Below, in pieces: positions 1 to 14,095 of a DNA stretch of 64,000 bases; the stretch's first letter is position 1; each line of letters starts with the position of its first letter. The notes below the pieces were generated by a model. That model was not told where the DNA came from. It worked only from the letters and a program-made list of their open reading frames with translations, and made no database searches. The stretch lies in assembly GCF_949628215.1 (NCBI RefSeq), contig NC_134311.1, positions 62,170,205-62,234,204 on the forward strand, written 5' to 3'. Both the position numbers and the translations under genes were made by a program. The stretch is from Phalacrocorax aristotelis (Eukaryota > Chordata > Aves > Suliformes > Phalacrocoracidae).

Positions 1-3000
1 GCAATAGCTAGCTTTCCTTTACCCTACTGCTACCAGTGGCTGTTACATCTCTTTCAACCTAGGTGCTTATTATTCTTTCTGTTCTGTGAGACAAAGGCAT
101 GGGGCATAAGCACAGATTTTAATAAACTGTGGAAGCATTTCTCCACTGGAAGCTATAGATTTCTAAATTACAAGGGAGCAAGAGTTTCATTCTCATTTTT
201 GTCTCTAAGGGCAATATAGCAACCTACTGAAAGGGAGCATGAAGGGTCAGGATGGAAGAAGGACCACTTCCTCACTCCCACCAAAGAGGACCCCGCAGTT
301 ATTAATTTCCCTTGCCTGCTGCTCTGTCATCCTTCTTCTGTCAGCAGCAGAATCATACAGTACCAACAATAAACTGCAGTTACTGTAGGACAGTAACATG
401 ACGACAGCATAAACATTCAGCCATCAGCAAACATAAAAACAAGGCCAGTTTTGTTGGTGTGTCTCAGCATGGCTGTGGGCTGCGAACCAGGAGTCTCGCA
501 TGATAGGTAGATCCAGCACAGATCACACAAGCCTTATGAGGATCCTGTAGGAAAGGAGCAGACAAGAGCAGCACAATTTGACAGCTACCTCGGTAACTGC
601 CTTCCTAATTAATCACCAGATAGGTAAGGCACTGGCAAGAACACCCTCCGCAGAGTACCCTACTTGCTCTTTCCAAAGCCAGTTCATATCTGAATAAACC
701 TTTCTGGGTGCAGTAATGGCATCCAGCCTGACACATTCCCTCCCTCCTTTTTACCACTGTTCATCCCATCCTGCCCCTCTAGTAATACTGTCTGTACGCT
801 TTCATCCATGATGGCTAGCAGTGGTGGCAGCACTGTTCCTCTTTCTAAATCCAGCAGGCAGACCTGCCAAGGGCCTCACAGCTGTCAGAGGGAATAAGAA
901 AACACAGCAGTGTCATTAGTGCCTAGGTCATCATATCATCCCTTTATGCCAAGCCTCTCAATTTTCTGGCACCATGTCAGAAGTGAACTAAATAGCTTTT
1001 TGCTGTAATGATGGCAGGGAGTCCACAGATCTTAAAAATACTTATGGGATCTTTTATGTCCAAACAATCAGGTCTTTATCATACCCACCATTTTACAAAA
1101 GGCCACGTCATTTTTTTTTCCTAAGCTCTTAAATATAAGTTATTCCCTCCAGCAATTATAGTAGGTGCAATACGACTTTATTGCTTGTGTGCCAGTGACA
1201 GTCCCTGAAAATGGTGTTTCCAAAGCCACTTAATCCAGTGTCCCAAGTGATCATTTAAAGGAAACAATAATCTAAACTAAACATCCTCCAAAGCCAGATG
1301 ATCTGGACATGAGTAGTAGGCATTTGCCTATCCTGAGACGAAATATTTTCAACATTGTGTTGCTTCAACAGTTTTGTCTTCTGTGCATGCATAAGTAAAT
1401 AAAAGCCCAGGAGTCATAAAAACATTTCCCAGTTTCTGGAAAAAGGAAGATTGCACTGGGAAATTCTGAGGAAAGTATTTTTTTAGTCTTAGTATTTGGT
1501 TGGTATTAAACCCAAACATCTTGCCTTTATATTCCATGAGCAGCTGGCTCCAGAAGAAATATAATTAACTAAAATATATAATTGCAAAACAGATTTCTTC
1601 CCTTTCTTGAGACCTGATTTACTGATTAAAGATATTTAAAAAAATATTCTATCTATTCCACAGTATAAACTTACTTCTTGAATTTGGTTGCTGTTCCTGG
1701 GGTTTATAATTCATAGGGCTCTTGCTGCCCTATATTACAGATTTCTATGCTCTAAATCATATCTTTCTTTGCTACATCCAGTTCATATAAATTTTTATGA
1801 TATTTGTAGAGACTAATGAATCTCACCTATCAATAAATCATCAGCAGATAAATCCTCTGCTTTCTGCACACTTACCTTCCTTGTCTTAGATACTGAAATC
1901 ACAGAAAATAGATGTATTAGCTGATCATCTCTGACGTTTGCAAAGTTAATTTGCATGTCATATAAATACATGCATATACTATAAGTATATGTGTGACATA
2001 TATATGCTGCGTCTTTAATAGATTGGTTTTATATTTTGCAATTTTAATTTTGATTATTTCATTTCATCCTGCTGAGGTAACCTAAAAATATTGTCAGGGT
2101 ACAAAACTGAGCTGACTTCACATGCTTTACATGTTTTCACTGTGAAAGGCCTTGAGAAGGAAAGAATGACCTTGACAGATGATGTTTGTGTGGGTTTGGG
2201 GGAGGGCATTGATTTAATGCTTGCCAAGGTAGGATACATAATTTATTTTGTCAGATTGCCTATCTTCCTTTTCCTTTGTAGTTTAAGCCAAAAGTTTTCA
2301 GATTTTGAATGAAGGCTTGCAAGCCTCAAAAGCATAACTGACCACTTACTGTTGAAGGTATTAGCCATGCAAACCCCTTCCAGTGAGTTGCGTAGCTGCT
2401 TTTCAAGGATGGTGCCTTAATCAAGTTTAATGTGCACGATACTAACAGCACAAGCCAGATCAGTTCAAAAACACATGTCACTATTTTCTTGAATTTCATT
2501 AACAAATGGACACTACTGAGCTGCTGCTCTTAGTTTCCTGTCCCCTAGACACAAGCCTGGGAGGTGATTTTATTTACAAATGTTACCATCAATTTCATTA
2601 TATTAGCTTCATTAGGTAGTCTCTACCATTTTAATCATGAAGCTGCATGAACTGTCTGCTTTATGTTGAAAAGAACAATCTTCTTTTTAATTTCTATGCA
2701 AGATAAGAATGTGTATTAACACATTCACATATTATTCACAGAAGTCTTGAGATTATAACATTTGTTTGTTCTGTTTAACCAGAACAAAAGATCCTTCCCA
2801 GGGTGGTAACATACCTTTCAGTCTACAGTAAGAACTAGTACAGGCCCCTTTCTAATAAATTCTTTCACCCTTTGGATCATACCCATGTATATTTTGAGCA
2901 TGGAGAGACAACAAATGTAAAAGTAAAATTCAAGGTGAAGAAGCTAAATAAAGAAAAGAGCACCTCCTATTATCTTTAAGTTCCTAAACCCAAAGCTTTC

Positions 3001-4565
3001 TGAGTTATTCCTGAATTCCTTTGCATATTCTAACTCCCCATTTTTACTATAAATTCTGATAATTGATATTCCTTCTTTTTCACAGACAACTCAGATTTAT
3101 TTGGGTTTAGTTTACTGGAAGCGCTTATCATAATTGCAGCAACATTTTATTTTACGTATGAGGATAGCCCAGCTCTCCATGTCAGTTAACCCACAGGCAG
3201 ACATTAAACTCATTAAGCCCTAAGAAGAGGTACATTTCTCTTCATATGTTAAAACAATCTCATAGTTCAGGTTAATCCTTTATTCTTTTATTCCGCCAAT
3301 TAGATTTTAGTAGAGTAGATCACCATTCACTGCATCATTAATCAGTACATAGCTGTCTTCTCCCCGTGACTAACAGAGTCCCTGTTCTTTTCCATGTTTC
3401 CAAAAATCCCCTCAATTTTTAAAACTCAATTTTGTTTTTGTGAATCTTCAGTCTCCACACAATGGTCAGATATGTACTTCTGTAGAGCACTATACATGTC
3501 CACCAGAAGCTTCTCTTTCAAATTTTGAAGGATTTGGGGTAGTATATACACTTCTATATGAAAGTCTAGATATCAAAGAACATCACAGCTCATCTTTTCG
3601 CCATTCTAAATTACCCAATGTTTGAAAGAAGCTGAAGGGCATCAGAAAAGTATAACTTGAGAAAATTATGAAAGCATAATGTGGCCAATTGGAAATGCCT
3701 GCAGAAAGACAAAAATCCTATTTTTTAAACCCAGGACTTCCCCTCATATGAGTGGTATAAAGCAACTTATTTATGTCTAAAATAAAACAGGACTGTTAGT
3801 CAATAAATGCAAAATTCTTTATGTGTGGTTTTTTCCTGTTAAAATTATCTTTGGTTCTTATCTTTCATTCTAAAACTATTAGTAATGACAGCATATTAGA
3901 GAGGCATGTAACATAAAATCCTGTATCCTTCCTCTTTCCCTCTTTTTTTAAAGTACTGAAAGAAGAGAAGCTAAATTCCGATGCATTTTGATGATGTAAT
4001 GAAAGCCGAAGTTGTAGCTATAAAAAGAAAATGCTTCTGTTTCCCCTGCCCCAACAAAGCATGAGATAAATAGCTACCATTTGGAATAATAAAGATTCAT
4101 ATTTGAGACTTAGGCTAACTTTATAAGCCTGTCAATTGATTTGCTTAAATGCATAACCAAAGTAGATGTGATGTCAGATAGACATTACAGAACTGTGTGA
4201 GGGTTTTCGTAGTCTGTGTTCAACGTGGAAAGGCATTCCAACCATCTTATTTTAGTAATTATACCACACCAAAGACAACAAAAGCTGTCCTGAAATTGAA
4301 GTGTATGATGCTTTCAGAGCAGGTTCATTGTGAATATTTGGAAGGTCGTAGGTCTGAATTCCACTGATGTCTTGCATTCTAGTCTTGCTGCAAAAAATGG
4401 GAAAGTATGAATGAAAATTTTGCTGGTAAGTCTAAGCTTACCATATGATTTTCTGACTATTTTGGCATTCATTGGTCTAGACGAGGATATACGGAGGCTC
4501 CAAAATTACATAGAAGCGGCAAGATCTGTCCACTTCTCCTTTGCAACCTCATGTAAATTTTTTAG
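1..4565. other. Unique AT-rich noncoding-looking stretch
   Basis: No recognisable gene or repeat family. Open frames are under about 75 codons and match no family I know. A pyrimidine-rich acceptor ends at 782 and is followed by 37 open codons to a TAA at 895-897. This is the only exon-like segment in the first kilobase and is too weak to call. Around 1954-2010 there is an alternating A/T-rich patch containing a short perfect hairpin (8-bp arms 1973-1980 and 1984-1991, 3-base loop). Poly-T and poly-A runs are short. Confidence 0.5.
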
Positions 4566-4748
4566 AGCACCAGTCATGGTCCAAATGGTTCAGCTCCAGT
4601 GACGGGAGAAGGTGCTGTAACCAAAGTCCCTGGGCCCAGCGAAGACAACATCTGCCTAAAGTCCTCTCTTGCCCAGATCCCAACTTTAAGGGTTCTGGAT
4701 CTTGTCCCTATAAGAAGTTCAAGTTTAGAAGAACCTCTTAAAAAATAA
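4566..4748 (+). other. Candidate terminal coding exon (unrecognised)
   Basis: A TAG at 4563-4565, preceded by a short T-run, could be a splice acceptor. The following frame is open for 60 codons to a TAA at 4746-4748, and the stop overlaps an AATAAA hexamer at 4744-4749. The translated segment is rich in Ser, Pro, Thr, Gly and charged residues and ends in Glu-Glu-Pro-Leu-Lys-Lys, like a disordered protein tail. The segment is visibly more GC-rich than its flanks. Against it: the pyrimidine tract is weak, the antisense strand is also open here (4574-4879), and I recognise no homologue. A 22-base upstream piece (4383-4404) would join in frame, but its donor is poor. Confidence 0.15.
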
Positions 4749-6345
4749 AAAGTATTTTTTTCTAAATGAGAAAAAGATAAATCAAGATACTGTGTCTCAT
4801 CCTCCCATGTGTCTAATGAAAGGCATGTGGCATTTTGTATTAATACTGATATGAAGATCTCCTTAAGCAAAGCATTCATTGCATTGTAAAGTGTTAAGGT
4901 TGCTCCACACCTCTAACCCTGTAATTATCTGAATATCCAGTCTTCTTTTGAATAACTGCAATTCCAGAAGCACAGACAAGTGAAAGAATTTACCATCACA
5001 CAGAAAACTCAAGGCCTAAGCTGGAAGTGAAACCAGATGAGACCATCTACTCTGGTCACTAGGCACAGGCACATCACCTTGTGGAGAGATACAGGACTTA
5101 TGGGCTTCCATGTCATGGCTTGGGCTGTCTCTTTGCTTCAGCAACAAATGGTCTGAAGAGAGAGATCTAGTGCTCTGCTCAGTGCTTCTTAGTCTCAATG
5201 CATTGATTGCAGTTAAGATAGTAGGTTGGCTAGATACTGTTTCTTTTGCATTCAAGCATCAAAATACTCTTGCCAGAATCTTTACAGACTCATCTAAAGC
5301 AGAGTATGTTTAAGTCTTTTTGCTGCAAACACATGTACTTCTCCCACAAATTAACAGAAAGTCATACAGAATTGAGTTAATTAATCTGGGCCATTACATT
5401 TGACATCACTTATTTCCTCTTCTTGTTACAATCAAAAATCCCCATATTAATATTTTTAAACTCTAATAATTTTTTGATAACATGAGTCAGATAAGGGGGT
5501 TTGTGGCTGCATCATAGTGAAGCCCACAGCTTTTTTGCACTTCAAGAACATGCACAAAAATTTGCACTAGGTCCAGGTAGAAGAAACCGTGACAAAGGAG
5601 CTATGAAGTCTGCAGAATAAAGAGGTTGTCACCCCCTCCTCTTTGCCTGCACTGGGCTCAGCAAAAAGCAAACTGAGCTGGCCAAGAATGAGTTGATTCA
5701 GCATGCTCTGCTGAAAAGGCTCTTAAGCTGTTCCAGACAAAACTATGAGGAAGGATGAGAGTGACAACACCATCTATCCTTCAGGCTAAGTCCCCCCCGC
5801 CAGGCTTTGAATTGCTGCCAAAATGAATCATCTCTACTTTAAAATATACTAGGAAGTCCATGTCTGGCACGGGTTGTTCCTTAGTTCTTTTAAATTGTCC
5901 TCCGTGGCTGCATGATCTACTGAAAGTTGCAAGTATGGTTTATATTGCAGCACAGAATAATGTGCTGTTGAACTTTAGGTAAAAGGGCTGGATCTTCTTT
6001 GCTATTGCATTCATTTGTATAGTGTGATGCAAAGTTAAAACAGGAGGACGTGAAAGCTAGTGAGAACTGGTTGCAGTTGAAGTGGTTGCTTGGGAATTTT
6101 GCTCTGCACTGCTTGACCTGTAAATACATTCCCTTTCCCCTGTACTTATTGCTTCAGGCTTTTTCTTTGGTCTTGTCTGTACTGCAGAAGATTCAATGAT
6201 TTAACTAAACCAGTTTCCGAAAGAACATATTTAAATCATAGCAATCCTCTTGTATGAAGAATCAGAGTGCCCCTGAGTAATTCCCAGAGATAAGACCTTT
6301 TATTTAGTATCAGCAAAGTCTCTCATTTAGTCTTTTTTTGTCAGT
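4749..6345. other. Unique noncoding-looking stretch
   Basis: AT-rich sequence with no recognisable gene, RNA or repeat. Overlapping short frames on both strands between 5016 and 5313 look like chance. A slightly GC-richer patch lies at 5560-5800 and contains no convincing splice-bounded frame. Confidence 0.5.
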
Positions 6346-6490
6346 AGATCTCAAAACACTTTATAAAGTAGGTCACTGCCATTTACTCTGTTTTGCAGTT
6401 GGGGAACAGATGAAATTATTTGCCTACTGTGGGCGAGTAGAAAGTTGGGACTAAAAACCTGTGTCTGCCCAGTTCAGTGTGTCAGCCACA
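6346..6490 (-). repeat. MIR/core-SINE-like relic
   Basis: The stretch follows the reverse complement of a MIR-type SINE in order: a 'TCTCAAA-CACTTTATAAAG' start, the 'GTTTTGCAGTTGGGGAACAG' equivalent of the 'fraction below, gaaactgag' core, a degenerate 'cttgcc' block, and an ending that resembles the tRNA-related head read backwards (AAACCTGTGTCTGCCC). Divergence is high, so this is an old amniote insertion. The subfamily cannot be named by eye. Confidence 0.5.
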
Positions 6491-7087
6491 AAGCTGCATG
6501 GGGTTTCCAAGTCTTCCTGCCATGAATGTGCTTTGAGGATCACATTTCTGCTAACTTTGTAATGATGTACCAGGGATTCCACAGTAAACATAATCAACTT
6601 GAAAAAATACAAAATAATAGGTCTTATTTGGTGTACTATAAAGTGGTTTTATACAATGTTAGCTCCTAATAGAGCCTCCATCTCTTAGAATTTGCTTTTT
6701 GCCATGCAAGAAGTGTTGGAAACACCTTTAATATGCCTAGAGCCTCTCTTCCTCCCTCAAAGTCAGGCCACAGAAAATTCAACCCAAAGTTATGTTCATA
6801 TGATAAATAAACCATCTAACACCCAAAAAATGCTGCTATAGCAGAACATAAATCAGCCAAAGTGTGAGCATAAAACTACTTTAACAAGGATCAAGAAGCA
6901 ATAAAAACTATTGTATTCAAACACCACCTAATTTTCCATCCAGCCTTCAGGATGCAGAGATAAGCTTAGCTTATGTTTTCAGTAAGGCTGTCATAACACT
7001 GAACTATCAGGTAGTGGGCTCCTGGTGGATACTTTTTCTATTAAACATCCTTCCTCTGTCACTGGAACCTGAGGAATGTAGTGACAT

Positions 7088-7236
7088 ATCCATCCTTGGG
7101 GGTTTCCAAGGCTCAGTTAGACAACATGACAACTGATCTGATTTAATGAAAACAAATAGTCTTGCTTTGAGCAGGAGGTTGGACTAGATAATCTCAAGAC
7201 AGCCTTTCCAAACAACATTTCAACAGTCCTGCAATT
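7088..7236 (+). repeat. Old CR1 LINE 3'-end fragment
   Basis: Contains the CR1 3'UTR landmarks in the right order: 'CATCCTTGGGGGTTTCCAAG', then 'TTGCTTTGAGCAGGAGGTTG' followed by 'GACTAGATAATCTC', then a degenerate 'cctttccaa' block. The terminal octamer repeat is lost. It is a short, diverged, 5'-truncated copy. Confidence 0.7.
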
Positions 7237-10200
7237 TTAAACTTGGTGTGAATGCAATGGATCTTACATTTGGATTGATCTGTAATATCTGAAAAGAAGC
7301 ATGAGAATGGATGAGCTGTTGCTGAATTGCCAAGTTAGTAAAATTCTTCATCTCAGAAAAATTGAAACACTTAATTTGCTATGGCATGCTGTCCATTACA
7401 GTAGGAGAGGAATTAATCAGGTTTTTACATTAGCTAAGTCTTGTGTTATGTATAAGGAGATGCCGAAGCATTTCATTAAAATGTTGCAGTCATTAATCCA
7501 GTGTTACAGATGAATAAGAAGGTGAGTTCCTGTTATGAATGATACTTTGCTTTTTTCTGGATGCAGGTATTAGTCTTTCCCTTTGCAATAAAAGAGAGAA
7601 AATTGCAGATTGGCATAAGTATTGTAATCTGTAACCTTTTCTTGTCTTACCTTTTTGCCCAGTACTTCTAAAGGCTACTAACTTGTAAGATGGATCCAAT
7701 TATGGGAAAGATACCACAACCTCATTTGATTATCAATGCCGTATTAGAACTGGGAAGACACTTACCTCTTTCATCACAGGGAAAAAGCCAAAGCAAGAGA
7801 AGCACAAACATCCATGTTATATGCTAGGTAGGGCATAGCTAATCTGAAGCGAACATTTTCACATATATGCCATGCATTACTGCTAATCAGACACAGGCAA
7901 AAAGAGTTAAGGCAACCGTTTTCTACCTAGAATTGTAATCACATCTCAAACAGTGTTTGGCATATAGTTATGTGGCTAAATTTTGTTTGGGTAAAGAAGA
8001 CCTTTAAAGATTCTGGTATGGTCTAAATGTCCTGTTCTGCTGTTTTCTGGTTATTTTTTCTGTGCATTTTAAGTTATTTATTTCATATTATAGCATATAA
8101 ATTGATCATATAGCAGTTAGACCTGAAATGAAATGTCTTATCAGAATCAAATGTTTACGCTGATTTCAGCTGAATTTTTTCTTGAGACTTTTCATTTGGA
8201 GTGTTAATTTTAAATACAAAAGTAAGCCAGATTTTGAAATGAACTTGTGCTGATGGAGTCGTGTGGTCAGCTCTGTTACTAGTCACATTTGCAATATTCT
8301 GGAGAGCTCTTACAGACAAGTGAAATCTTGGCTTCCTTTAAGGGAGTTTTTACTCTGACCGCAGTGGTAACCTTTGGGTAGAAGTATTATTTCTTAAATA
8401 AATGAAGTGCTTATGTTCAAGGCCTTTATTTGGGGACACCTAAAATATATTGGCTTTCAAACATTTCTAAATATTGCTGTACAACTATGAAAAATCTTTG
8501 TACACTGCTGAGTTTTCCCAGAGCAGTTGATGAGGAGCAGTTGCTGGAGCAACAGTAAAACAAATTAGGATGGATATTTATCAAAGTTATTTTGCTTAGA
8601 GTGAAAGTGAATGGTATTTCTTCGATGTCTCCTGATAAGCTCATTCAAAGAACAGTATCTTACTAGAAGAAATATGCATAAATCAAGACAAAATCAGAAG
8701 CAGACAGTATTAATACGAGTACATTGGAGTTCTTGTTAAGCATAGATTCCTTCTAGTTATTGTACTACTCTAGAAATCATAACCTCAAACATAGAGGGGT
8801 AGCAAGATGCTAAGAAGATATATCCAAAGTCCTGCCAATGTTTTTTTTGTGCTGAAAAATAAAATTATGTACACAGCAACAGATACATATTAGGCATATT
8901 TTAAGATGCTAAGTCAAAGGTCCTGCTGACTTTTGTTGCTACAAAAATCATATGTCAACATTTTACGTAGCTGTTCACAGCACCATCAAGTGAAGAACGG
9001 TTGACAAACTGTCAGCTCATGCATCTGACAGGACTTGATACATCAAGTTTAATAATCTTATTTTTGTTGGAAATTCTGAAAGATACTTTAAAATGCTTTC
9101 AGAACAGAAGAGGATGTGCAGGCTTTGTGACAACATATACTTAAAGAAGAACGCAGTACAGGAAATTAAGATATATGTGTGGAAGAACTTGCTGGAAATA
9201 AAAGTTTGCAGAAATAGGCCATGGTTTTCTAACTGTTCATGTTTAAAATTTCCTAACGTGTTGGTGTATGAAGAAATCTCTTATGTGGGTTCATTTTAAA
9301 TTAAATAAACTTATGTTTCCTATTAGTCTCATTTACTTCAAGTTGGTGGGTTTTTTCAATGCACAGTGGTTTTTTTTACCACATAAAACCCAGAAGGTTT
9401 GGGGAGAATAAACCTCCAAACACTGGAGAATACATGTATTCTCCTTTTATAGTCTTCTGAGTCACAAGCTGTGTCATACTCAAATTCTGCACTCTGATCT
9501 GGGTTATCTCTGCGTCCAAACTGGATTCCCATTACACATGACTAATCTGTTGGGAACAGATCTGTTCAAGACATTACCAAACTTCTGAGCCCAGCAGATT
9601 GGTCTCAGCATCCCAGAAGTTTCTGTCCCCACAGTTGTGTCTATTCTCTTTCTTATATGGCTTGTCTAAACCACAGTTGTGCAATGACCCTGCTTAAAAA
9701 CCCCCAAAAATGCCAAGAGTGCTGACTCCTGAGCAGACGCGGCATGGCTGCAGCTGGCAACTCACGACGCTGCTCTCCGTGCATGGACAGCTGAGCTGCT
9801 CACACCTCAGCTGCCAAAATACTGCAGATTACAACATGGTTTTTGCCTTCAAATTTTGCTGTACACTGCACTGGTTCAGCAGCTTATTTAAATACATCTC
9901 AGCCATCCATGCAACTGGGGAGGGGCAAACTAAATTGTCAATAACAACCTTGTCAGCTATCCTGAGGTATGCTTCTCATCCCAACACAAACCTCATGGGT
10001 GCCCACGGCACATGTGCGTGAAGAGTGACAACTGTGGGAGATCCTGGCATGACAGAGTCTCAGCGAAGTTCATTAGAGAAATTGGTGGGATGAGGTTCGG
10101 GGGATCTGTGATTTTTCTGGACTTCTGCACAGACTTACCCACCCCACCTTGACTTGCTTCCCAGGAAGGGACTGTCCCCCAGTGTGTTCATACCCAGCTC

Positions 10201-13200
10201 TGTCTGCCGTGGCTGGCTGTGGCTGCCGTGCTAGGGAAATTTTCATGGGCAGGGTTTGAAAGCAACTGAAAGCAGGGTGTGCAGACATGGAGCATGTTAA
10301 GTAGCCAGGTCCCATCCCTCTGAAGAGAAATTAGCCAACGGAGACTGGCAAAAGGGCTGGACACAGCCCATCCTGCCCAGCAACAGAGCAGTGGGACACT
10401 AAGACATCACCCTCATTTCTGTCCATACCACTTCTAAATCTCCTTCTACCCAACCACAATAGCCAGTAAACAGAGGTAAGAAACAGAGTCTGTGTGCATT
10501 TTATGAGCCAGTCGCATAAGAACCATATGTGCAGAGTTTTAATAGTCCAGTGGCAGAGCCTTCAAGATTGGAAGCATCATTTCTTCTGTAACATCTGAAC
10601 TATGTAAATAATGGCCATGACTACATGCATTTAAACGTAGATCAAAATCTTATTGACTTGAAGACTTGAAGAATTCATTTTTCTGGGACTGGAACATCAA
10701 ACACCTTGAAGAAGGCAATACAGATGACTGTCACCACAACACTGTTCATGTTTGTGACTTCCAATGTTTCCCTCTGTAAATAAAAAACAACAAGAAAATG
10801 GTCCAGTTTAATGTCTGCAGACAAAGAAATCACCATACTTGCGTGATTTGGAGTGACAGGAAATCCTCTGCCCATCGCAGTGGCAGGATGCTATGGGCCA
10901 GCTCAGCTCACTGCAAGGATGGACAGGTCCTTGTTATAAATGTACTGATAGCTACAAACGTGCCCCACTGCGTGCCTATGACATGGGCATCGGCAGCAAA
11001 GCACACATGCTTCCTTTGGCTCTGGGAAACCATGAAACAAAGGCAGCCGCTTGGCAGGCCAGTTACAACCGCCAGAGAATATGTATTTTCCAGCAGCACC
11101 TCCCCTTCTTTAGGGTTTAGACATAGTAATATGGTGCCTGTCACCTACGCCCATGTTCATCACCTGAGCTATCCCATCTGCCTCCTGTGAAGTGTGAAAA
11201 CCCGAGAAATCTCATGTACTTGCTGAGAAAAACTTAAGACATTTGAAGTTACATGAAGATTTATCAATTACGCCTCATATCGAGTTCTTGCAATTATAGT
11301 CAAAGATAAGGATTAGTTTCATATCTAACTGGATGGCAATGATATTAAAATGCATTTTTGCAGCAACTCTCCTCCTCCCTAATTTTCCAGCCATATTCAA
11401 ATGAAATGCAAATGGATAACAATGCCTGTCGCCAAGGCAGACTAGTTTGTCTGTTGCCTTAGCATTGTGAAACTGATGTTGTGAAACAGCAACTGAAAGA
11501 AGCCTAGCCCAAAACACAAAAGGGGTGATTTGTGCTACTAACTTGAGAAAGAAAACTGTCCAAACACTTTAAAAATAAATAATGCATTGTGATCTTTTAA
11601 CTTATTTCTGTAACGATTGCCAATCTCATACTGATTTCAATTCTTTATACTATACAAACTGCCAGCAGTGAAACTTGGCAGGGAATTAACAGCTGAGAAA
11701 GACAGAGAAGATGAATCATGATCATATGGATACAACGCTGCACATACTTAGTACTGAAAGTTGTATATTTCATAAACGCACAATAGCCATGCAATATTTC
11801 AGTATTCCTTCTATTACATTGCATTCACATATTTTAACAACTCATAACATAAGAACAGTTCTACCAAAACCATTTTTGAGCTCAAAATTCAAAGATCTGA
11901 AAGGGTATATAAGTTATAGAGTACCTTAGAGCAATAGCTATCTGGTAAGTAATGTGCAAAGGAAGCATCCTGTGTTTAGACAAGCTGAACTGATTTCAAA
12001 AAGGATTAAACTGGTTTAAAGGTATGCTGCTCTAGGTCTACACTACTTAAGATTAAGACAATTTTAAGGCCTACTAAGATCTATATGGTCTGTACAAACA
12101 CTCATCAGCTGGGCTGTCTCTCTCCCAGAAGTGTAAAATGAAGGCAAAACATGCTTTTAAAAACACACAAGAATGAAGCTGTATATGATACTTTCTTCAC
12201 TGTGTGTAAGAAATTATCAAGGGGGTTGATAATGTATCCTTTACCTACATGGATCACTCAAGACTATCTACTTAGAAAAACGAAGTTCAAAAGATGTCTC
12301 TAGCATCGTATTCCTCTAAAAGAAAATGTGAAATTATTGACACTAGAGCTGTAAGTTTTCTTTTGTTTTGACTTACTTTTTATCACTTAAAGCTCTGTAA
12401 TTATTATGAAATATTCAGAAAGTCCTCTAACACTTGTAATAAGAAGAAGAGAGAAAAAAAATCCAAAACATTCCTTGCAAGGATCTGAATTACTATTTGT
12501 TTTCTTCTTTTATAGCTTCATACCCAGGTGGTCAATTAAGTAAACTGTTAGACAAAAGTCAGTGATGGCTGACCATGTCTGAAAGAAAAAATTAAAAGGT
12601 ATTGGTCATTTTGCAGATGAGTAGACTGGGTTAGAATAATTAGATTGGCTAGAATAATTTCTAGTTCAGCTCTGGGGTAGATCATGGTAGTAATTAAAAA
12701 AGATTACTGCCCCATTTCCAAATGCAAGTCTTTCTCCATTTCTTAAGGGCTACATATCCTCATCTCTACTGCTATTTAGCTAACAGCCTGAGTCTAAGGA
12801 ATGATCATGAGAAGAGAGCATCTTTCTAAATGAGAGGTCAAGAGACTTCAAGGGCAGGGACAGAATGCAGCAACACTGTATTCAGAAATAGGTATTATTA
12901 TCATGTAACTTGTCATGTCCTACTTAGATAAGGGAGCTTCATAGTTGCCCCAGTCACAATAACATAGTACTTTTATTAAACCATGAAATGGCTTTATCAA
13001 AAAGGTATTTGGAGCCTAATTTAAGTAATTTATTTTCTGCCAAACCATATATGCCTTTTAGCTTAGCAGGGAAAATGTCAGGCTTAATGCTTCTCTTCTC
13101 AACTTGTTTTTCATTGTACTAATTCCCCCAAAAGAAAAATTGGGGGAATAATTATCTTCATGTCTAGAAAAACAAAATAATCAAAGAAAGGGTTTGCCCC

Positions 13201-14095
13201 CCCCACAGGAAAACACTTGAAAAAAACGTTCTTTTTGAGGCAGTTTGATGCACAAGAAAGCATTATGTTCAGGGAAAGGAGTTTACAATTTATATGAGAC
13301 TGTTCTTACAGCATGTTGCTGCTACACAGCATGTGGTGCCTTGCCTGAACTCTATTCTTAGACCATACTGGCTTCAGCTCTGCTCCTCTATAACATACCA
13401 GGTACTGTTAGGGGCAGAGAGACAGCCTAGGGAATATATGTATTTATGACAAAGTTTGGGATAAAATTTGTATTGGAATAAATGTGAAAAACATATTCCT
13501 ATGGCACTTATATTAAAGGCAGAGGAAGGTTAATTTTCTTTTAAAAACATAAAGTAACACATGGAGATAGACATGGGAGAAGGCAGCAGTGTTTTATTTG
13601 AATAGGAGTCTTTTTTATATTAATCTATTGTTCAAGATGAAACATAATTTCCTGGACTCAGAAAGAGAATACAGAGTTCAGAATCTTCCATTTGGCCAAG
13701 ATATATTTCACAAAATACTGAAGATGGCTTACAAAATGTTTTATCACTGCCTTATGTTGTTGGAATGAACTAAATTAGCTGGCACTTATGGTAATCTCTG
13801 TGATGGAATGCCTCTTTGTTGCTTGCCCACTGCTTGGGGAAGGTTGGATAGGTTACTTGACTGGTCATGAAAGTTGTCATGTTGTAGTTACTTAGGAAGT
13901 ACTAATTTTGTAAGCACATGCAGAGTTTAACGTGACCCTGAAAAATCTTTAAGAATGTCTATGAAAGAGTTATTCGACTTAGATCATCAGGTCCTGAAAG
14001 ATTACAGAGCACGTTATGTCTGGATTTCTTTAATGTGATTTGAAGGCTCCCAGGTTAGCTGGAATTTCAGTGCAACAGACTCTTTTATCTTTCAG
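7237..14095. other. Unique stretch, two weak gene-like patches
   Basis: Mostly AT-rich unique sequence. Two patches are GC-richer: 9700-10460 and 10800-11190. In the second, frames on both strands are open (about 130 codons on plus at 10798-11190, 78 on minus at 10908-11144), and none matches a known family. On the minus strand a strong acceptor (T-rich tract then TTTACAG, plus-strand about 10773) is followed by 32 open codons to a stop at 10675. This could be a terminal exon but is unsupported. A short minus-strand candidate first exon (7766-7811) is listed separately. No repeats recognised. Confidence 0.4.
7766..7811 (-). other. Candidate first coding exon with signal-peptide-like start
   Basis: On the minus strand an ATG at 7811-7809 opens 15 codons (MFVLLLLWLFPCDER), then one base of the next codon, then a textbook donor (GAG then GTAAGT, intron from 7765 downwards). 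A Leu-rich core after Met is what a short signal peptide split by an early intron would look like. No partner exon was identified downstream on the minus strand. The segment is short enough for chance to explain it. Confidence 0.1.
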
